DNA from: Circinella umbellata
Taxonomy: Eukaryota; Mucoromycota; Mucoromycetes; Mucorales; Lichtheimiaceae
DNA: 11,771 nucleotides
Direction of reading: 5' to 3'
Assembly (NCBI GenBank): GCA_025093555.1
Contig: JAIWNF010000196.1
Location: 1-11,771 of the forward strand
Numbering within the stretch: position 1 is the stretch's first letter; each line of letters opens with the position of its first letter. Shown here one piece after another: positions 9,410 through 11,771 of this stretch. Below the pieces are notes generated by a model. It searched no databases, was not told where the DNA came from, and saw nothing but the letters and a program-made list of their open reading frames with translations. The position numbers and the translations under genes were made by a program.

Positions 9410-9439
9410 GCGAGATTTGCGAGGTTCACGAGGTTCGCG
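9410..9439. repeat. Three tandem 9-bp units, GC-rich island
   Basis: GCGAGATTT, GCGAGGTTC and ACGAGGTTC follow each other at 9410-9418, 9419-9427 and 9428-9436, then a further GCG. The island stands out in very AT-rich DNA. On the minus strand the units would read as Arg-Glu-Pro repeats, but no gene context supports translation. Between here and 9605 I see nothing else. Confidence 0.5.
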
Positions 9440-9605
9440 GTATAGCATTATAACTCAGTGCAGGCAGGTTCTTAATTTAGATATTTGTACTCTCGAACGT
9501 AACCATATGAAGTTTTAGTCTATTTATATCTCAGTCACTCCTTTAACCAATAATACAGTCCAAATTAATATAAAGAATAATAGTATATTTTTCAAAAAAA
9601 AAAGT

Positions 9606-9611
9606 TTTATT
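9606..9611 (-). terminator. Poly(A) signal AATAAA of the 9616-11048 gene
   Basis: The minus strand reads AATAAA five bases after the stop codon of the gene ending at 9616, followed by a run of T. It is unusually close to the stop, but it fits a fungal 3' end. Confidence 0.4.
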
Positions 9612-9615
9612 TCAT

Positions 9616-11048
9616 TTACCGACGATTTGTCAGAACAACGGCATTTGTTTTACTTCTCTGCCGTTTTGAAGAAGGTGTGGAGGAGGACGGAAAAGAGGAA
9701 AGACCAAAGTTGCCTTGTGGTCGCTTAGGATACCGGTTATCCTGTATAAGAGTAACCGGATCTGACGCGGAAGAAGTAGAAGAGGAGGAAGGGACGGAGA
9801 ACGAAGGGAGGTGGTGGTTTTGGATGGTGGTGGTTGTTGTTGTTGTTGAAGAAGTTGCAGCAGCAGACAAACTATATTTATATGAAGATTATGATCAGAA
9901 TTTATGATCAGAATTCATGGAATAAAATGAGTACTTTAAATTGTTATTTTGCTTACCTGGCGTTTGCTGCTATGCTGTTGTCATCTTCGTCTTCAAATAA
10001 CGTCCTAATATTAAATATAAAAGAAAATATTATTATTAATACAGTTTATTTATTGACCATGTACATAACTTACAAAGACATAACGGCGGACAATCCACCC
10101 TCGCTTGCCGTATCCATGTAACTTCTATAATATTAAGAAAGAAAAACGTGTGAGAACACACATATATATACATTATTTGATGTATTGCCCATTAGTTAAC
10201 GAAACATACCCCGAATACATGGATGCCGTGCGAACAAGAGCTTGTTTTTTATCTCTATAATAAATGTAAATCGTCAATACTTTTTTAATCTATATTCATA
10301 TTTATATATATGTAAATCCCAATACATACCTTTGAGAAGTACTAATGTGCTTCTCAAAAAGATAGTACACCAAGTAGAGTGACACCCAATTTTTCTCACA
10401 CAAATCAATTGGGATGTCATCTAAATGGTGCTTCATATAGATCGAGACATCCATGGCCAACTTGTCTCTAGCCATTTCAGTGAGCCCATGGAAAGTTTTG
10501 ATTGTTTTATTGGGATGGGCATCCCAAACGGCTACAAGTCGTTTATGGAATTTATCCATAATCTTGACCATGGTGTCCATTATGGCAACTTCATTGGGGC
10601 CAGTAAGCTGCAAGACCTTGCCGATGAAGTGTTTTCTAATGAGGCCCTGCGTGATCTTACTGGCATCCGGCTTGCGAATCACGCCCGCCGCAGGAATACG
10701 GTATTCCGCCATTCGTTTGTACGGCTGGATGTCCCGAGAAACATCCAACAAGGGATCATCGTCCACGAGATGGTGTTGCTGTTGCTGCTGCTGCTGTTGT
10801 CCATGAACTGGGCTTTGCACGGACAGTGCTTCTTTGATAAGAGCAACGGATGACTCAAGTTTAGCCACCTTGTCGTCAAGGTTAGCCACCTTGTCGTCAA
10901 CCTTGGCCATCCAGCTGCGCATGTCTTGCATAAGGACATACCAATCGGGTGGAGGAGGAGGATGGGCGTATTGTGGATACACCGATTGGTAATATGCTTG
11001 GTGTTGCTGGAGAGGTTGTTGTTGAGGTTGTTGTTGTTGTGTGTTCAT
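9616..11048 (-). CDS. Intact five-exon gene, Gln-rich coiled-coil protein of unknown family (372 aa)
   Basis: I do not recognise the family. Exons on the minus strand: 11048-10330, 10254-10210, 10124-10074, 10004-9957, 9871-9616; introns are 69-85 nt, all GT-AG and all phase 2, and the joined frame has no stop. The start at 11048 is chosen because it opens the long frame and no upstream exon is evident. Residues 4-34 are Gln/Pro-rich. Residues 47-75 form a coiled coil with hydrophobic residues in regular 3-4 spacing (M47, V50, V54, L57, V61, L64, V68, I71, L75). Residues 84-91 are eight Gln. Residues about 104-245 look globular and helical (PYKRMAEYRIPAAGVIRK to YYLFEKHIST). The rest is Ser/Thr-rich with an acidic patch (FEDEDDNS), ending in a basic group KRQRSK (357-362), a possible nuclear signal. 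A regulatory or transposon-associated DNA-binding role is guesswork. It lies head to head with the zinc-finger gene at 11416. Confidence 0.75.
10861..10902. repeat. Two tandem 21-bp units inside the coiled-coil coding region
   Basis: TTAGCCACCTTGTCGTCA plus three bases occurs at 10861-10881 and again at 10882-10902, differing only in the last two bases. Each unit equals seven codons, exactly one coiled-coil heptad (DDKVAxL) on the minus strand. The coiled coil has thus grown by heptad duplication. Confidence 0.8.
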
Positions 11049-11415
11049 TTCGAAATGCGAAGTAATTGAAACAGATGAAACAAAGAATTTTTTTTAATTC
11101 AGGTCGCTTCGTCATGTATTCAAAAATGTTGTGCGGAACGTAGTCACATAATCAACAGTCACATAATATAAAGTAATACAAAAAAATGTTTGGTAAGTAT
11201 TACTTCTAGAAGTAGCTGGATAAATCTTTTACTTAACCTTAGTGATTATTTATCCTGATTAACGAATCGGAAGACCGTAACTGTTTCATACATGCATATT
11301 TATATACCCGGTCATTGATGAGGATCTAATATAAATAGAGAGATTATTTCATTTGTCTTTTTATTTTATTAATTCTGATATATATAACATCTACCTTACC
11401 CATTACTACTAAATC
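11049..11415. promoter_or_regulatory. Divergent promoter region with palindrome and direct repeats
   Basis: This gap separates the start codons of two diverging genes. It contains the direct repeat AGTCACATAAT at 11142-11152 and 11157-11167, 15 bp apart, and the perfect 14-bp palindrome TACTTCTAGAAGTA at 11201-11214. The core of the palindrome, TTCTAGAA, fits a two-unit heat-shock element. Both are candidate protein-binding sites; function is inferred only from symmetry and position. Confidence 0.5.
11330..11337 (+). promoter_or_regulatory. TATA box of the zinc-finger gene at 11416
   Basis: TATAAATA, a near-perfect TATA box, lies 86 nt before the ATG at 11416 in the right orientation. No comparably good box was seen for the leftward gene. 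Confidence 0.5.
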
Positions 11416-11771
11416 ATGCCCAGAACTATCCTTAGTCGTTGCGATAAATGCAAATTATATTGGAAAAAAACAGTGTTCCAGCAACATTATAGTACTTGTG
11501 GTAATATATTATTCATACTTATGAAAACTCCAAAATCAAGTAGTACTGAAAAAATTCTAAACATTGTCATACCTTTAATTAATATCAGATCCTGATGCTT
11601 TCCGAGCTCTCTCAAGAAATAATGTCATTGATCCCGAAATTTTGCCCGAAGCTCCTGCCACCACCATAGCCATTCCATTCATTGTATCTGGGTCTGCTGA
11701 TTTTTCAATGGATCGCGATGCTGAACAAGATCATGAATCAATGGGTTCATTCGGAGGCGACTTTGACGATT
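11416..11771 (+). CDS. N-terminus of a zinc-finger protein, 3'-partial; possibly a transposase
   Basis: The frame starts at the ATG at 11416. Exon 1 (11416-11500) encodes 28 residues holding a compact zinc finger: C9, C12, H24, C28 (CDKC, 11 residues, HYSTC). An 88-nt GT-AG intron (11501-11588) follows in phase 1, and exon 2 runs open to the window end for about 60 codons, becoming acidic (MDRDAEQDHE, GGDFDD). No catalytic domain is reached. A zinc finger in the first 30 residues followed by an acidic linker is also how the Plavaka-type transposase at 2011 begins, and many fungal KDZ/Plavaka transposases begin this way; an ordinary zinc-finger regulator is the alternative. The splice model is supported by a strong donor and by the frame staying open. 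Confidence 0.6.

Noticed and set aside
9032..9448. Three overlapping hydrophobic minus-strand frames
   Set aside because: All three frames of the same pyrimidine-rich strand are open at once, which is a composition effect and not coding.
10141..10330. AT dinucleotide runs such as ATATATAT in the last gene
   Set aside because: They fall within introns of the five-exon gene and are normal for AT-rich fungal introns.
10425..10853. Plus-strand frames of 142 and 117 codons
   Set aside because: They are antisense to exon 1 of the 9616-11048 gene, whose splice model joins five exons in phase.

Overview
The window looks like an AT-rich nuclear region from an early-diverging fungus, most probably Mucoromycota. 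The clues are genes split into many short exons by 50-95 nt GT-AG introns, a Plavaka-type transposase, and a Ty3/Gypsy integrase without chromodomain. No bacterial gene organisation, rRNA, tRNA or CRISPR array was seen. The taxon is an inference from gene style.

Left module (1-4432). Two genes diverge from a 231-bp gap. Leftward (2011 to beyond base 1) runs a multi-exon transposase of the Plavaka family (CACTA/EnSpm-like) with an N-terminal zinc finger. It is interrupted by three stop codons and two splice-phase breaks. Rightward (2243-4352) runs an eleven-exon gene of unknown family with an acidic N-terminal half; it has one in-frame stop and one phase break. Together they look like a decayed two-gene DNA transposon.

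Middle (about 4600-9440). After a small cluster of inverted AAAAAGG repeats comes retroelement debris: a truncated LTR (4749-5357), two small LTR-like units (5362-5604 and 5609-5845) and a long LTR (5850-7044). All end in TGACA...TGTCA and are separated by the same four bases, TAGA. The long LTR is followed by a Ty3/Gypsy integrase pseudogene on the minus strand (7279-8591) with two TGA stops and one frameshift; reverse transcriptase and RNase H are missing. Up to about 9400 the plus strand is almost only A and G, which produces long but meaningless Phe/Leu/Ile/Tyr-rich frames on the other strand.

Right module (9606-11771). Again two genes diverge, from a 367-bp gap. On the minus strand, 11048-9616 is an apparently intact five-exon gene for a 372-residue protein: Gln-rich N-terminus, coiled coil, an unrecognised globular core and a basic C-terminus. 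On the plus strand a gene with an N-terminal CCHC zinc finger starts at 11416 and leaves the window. The layout (zinc-finger protein opposite a protein of unknown family) echoes the left module. The left copy is broken and the right copy, so far as visible, is intact.
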